The translations under genes were made by a program, and so were the position numbers. Below are positions 62,775 through 64,000 of a stretch of 64,000 nt of DNA, one piece after another. Under the pieces are notes generated by a model. That model did not search any database and was not told the origin of the DNA. It worked only from the letters and a program-made list of their open reading frames with translations. Numbering within the stretch: position 1 is the first letter of the stretch; each line of letters begins with the position of its first letter. Origin of the DNA: Streptomyces griseomycini (GTDB lineage Bacteria > Actinomycetota > Actinomycetes > Streptomycetales > Streptomycetaceae); assembly GCF_014203535.1 (NCBI RefSeq), contig NZ_JACHJI010000001.1, positions 926,775-990,774 on the forward strand. Reading direction: 5' to 3'.

Positions 62775-63860
62775 GTGTCCTTGTCCGCCGTCCTGTCGGC
62801 CGACGGCCCGTCGCCCACCCCCTCGGAGTCCCCGACACCACGCGTGCCCTCGCTCCAGGACGCCCAGGAGAGCGCCAGCAACGCCGCCGGCTGGGTGGAG
62901 GAGAACTGGTCGACGTGGCTCGCGATCGGGCTCCGGGTCCTGCTGATCGTGGTGATAGCGGCGGTGCTGCGCGTGGTGGTGCGGCGGGCGATCACCAAGC
63001 TCATCGACCGCATGTCCCGCACCGGGCAGGCCGTGGACGGCACCGCGCTCGGCGGGCTGCTGGTCAACGCCGAGCGGCGGCGCCAGCGCTCGCAGGCCAT
63101 CGGATCGGTGCTGCGCTCGGTGGCGTCCTTCCTGATCCTGGGCACGGCCGCGCTGATGGTCCTCGGCACCTTCCAGATCAACCTGGCCCCGCTGCTGGCC
63201 TCGGCCGGCGTCGCCGGCGTGGCGATCGGCTTCGGCGCGCGCAACCTGGTGACGGACTTCCTCTCCGGCGTCTTCATGATCCTGGAGGACCAGTACGGCG
63301 TCGGTGACACGATCGACGCCGGGGTGGCCTCCGGCGAGGTCATCGAGGTCGGGCTGCGGGTGACCAAGCTGCGCGGCGACGGCGGCGAGATCTGGTACGT
63401 CCGCAACGGCGAGGTCAAGCGCATAGGCAACCTCTCCCAGGGCTGGGCGACCGCCAACGTGGACGTCACCGTCCGCGCGGACGAGGACCTGGACGGGGTG
63501 CGGGCCACGCTGGGCGAGGTCGCCGAGAAGATGGGCAAGGAGGAGCCCTGGAACGAGCTCCTGTGGGGCCCGATCGAGGTGCTCGGCCTGGACTCGGTGC
63601 TGCTGGACTCGATGGTGGTGCGCGTCTCGGGCAAGACGATGCCCGGCAAGGCCCTGACCGTGGAGCGCGAGCTGCGCTGGCGCATCAAGCGCGCCTTCGA
63701 CGCGGCCGGCATCCGCATCGTCGGCGGCGCCACGGCCCCGGTCGAGGGCGAGGCCCCCGACCCGACGGCCGGCGTGGCGGCCCCGTCCGCCTACGCGAGC
63801 ACGGTCTCCCCGCAGTCGGTCGCCGCGTCCCCGCTGCCCCCGCCCGGCACCACCAAGTGA
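62775..63860 (+). CDS. MscS-family small-conductance mechanosensitive channel
   Basis: 361 residues. Three membrane helices; the pore helix and following segment read GVAGVAIGFGARNLVTDFLS, then FMILEDQYGVGDTI, the family signature. The cytoplasmic beta and alpha/beta cage follows (VRNGEVKRIGNLSQGW). Opens on membrane tension to release solutes on osmotic downshock. GTG 62775 is chosen because GGAGG lies 8 bases upstream; GTG 62754 would place that site inside the gene. The C-terminus is a Pro/Ala/Ser tail. Confidence 0.92.
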   Translation: MSLSAVLSADGPSPTPSESPTPRVPSLQDAQESASNAAGWVEENWSTWLAIGLRVLLIVVIAAVLRVVVRRAITKLIDRMSRTGQAVDGTALGGLLVNAERRRQRSQAIGSVLRSVASFLILGTAALMVLGTFQINLAPLLASAGVAGVAIGFGARNLVTDFLSGVFMILEDQYGVGDTIDAGVASGEVIEVGLRVTKLRGDGGEIWYVRNGEVKRIGNLSQGWATANVDVTVRADEDLDGVRATLGEVAEKMGKEEPWNELLWGPIEVLGLDSVLLDSMVVRVSGKTMPGKALTVERELRWRIKRAFDAAGIRIVGGATAPVEGEAPDPTAGVAAPSAYASTVSPQSVAASPLPPPGTTK

Positions 63861-64000
63861 CCACCCGCGAGAGGGGCGGGGCCCGGGGGGGGCCCCCCCG
63901 GGGCCCCCCCCCCCCGGGCCCCCCCGCCCCCCCCCGCCCCCCCGGGCCACCGGAGCCCCCCGCCCGGCCACCCTCCAGACGCGAGGGGCGGGGGCCGGCG
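63861..64000. other. C/G homopolymer-rich end of window
   Basis: Long runs of C and G (a run of about twelve C near 63904-63915, others of 5-9) alternate without any coding pattern. It is unlike the rest of the window and may be a low-quality contig end or a very strong hairpin-prone region after the MscS gene. Confidence 0.5.

Noticed and set aside
62634..63971. Minus-strand open frame opposite the MscS gene
   Set aside because: It includes the homopolymer edge and is antisense to a clear MscS channel; composition is low-complexity.

Overview
The window looks like chromosomal core DNA of a Streptomyces. It is very GC-rich with GC-saturated third codon positions, uses many GTG starts, and its gene order (valS, clpX, clpP2, clpP1, tig, nei2, rpiB, permeases, bioY, a nickel-type promoter, DsbA-like gene, pepN, S8 protease, ECF sigma, asd, TerD-like gene, second pepN, malQ) matches from memory the SCO2615-SCO2650 stretch of S. 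coelicolor. I saw no insertion sequence, prophage, integrase or CRISPR array. By eye I found no in-frame TTA codon in any gene called here.

Layout. 1-9,300: valS (cut by the left edge), two tandem proline/glycine-rich membrane proteins with nearly identical 5' halves, then the protein quality-control block clpX-clpP2-clpP1-tig on the minus strand, and two tRNA genes (Pro-UGG, Gly-UCC). 9,300-16,400: a small membrane protein, a membrane acyltransferase, a small HD-domain (alarmone-hydrolase-like) protein, a SpoIIE-type phosphatase, an Eis-type acetyltransferase, an Nei-type DNA glycosylase and rpiB. 16,400-21,800: two paralogous amino-acid permeases flanking bioY, then a promoter whose -10 lies inside a perfect Nur (nickel regulator) box but which is followed by no sodF gene, a small zinc-ribbon protein and a DsbA-like protein. 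21,900-31,700: pepN-1, an AbiEi-like protein with a nuclease-like C-terminus, secreted hydrolases, Nudix, flavin-type oxidase, VOC and CGNR proteins. 31,900-43,200: a large secreted subtilase, an ECF sigma factor with a membrane partner, asd, a TerD fusion, a DUF1203 protein and pepN-2. 43,200-53,500: small regulator/effector modules (VOC + TetR, a sugar dehydrogenase with cellulose-binding domain behind a CebR-like box, LysR, two EamA exporters with divergent MarR, a flavin monooxygenase with divergent TetR). 53,500-64,000: malQ, a GH84 glycosidase, a PadR-ABC-FtsX operon, an HNH nuclease and an MscS channel. The window ends in C/G homopolymers that look like a contig end.

Themes. Several divergent regulator/target pairs carry clear palindromic operators, and four regulator or resistance-type genes appear to be transcribed as leaderless mRNAs (a -10 hexamer 6-9 bases before the ATG). 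Convergent genes are mostly separated by strong perfect hairpins. The most noteworthy signal is the Nur-box promoter at 20,565-20,598: in S. coelicolor a Nur-repressed sodF sits at this place, but here the promoter is followed only by about 120 bases and a terminator, suggesting loss of sodF with its control region retained, or a nickel-regulated short RNA.
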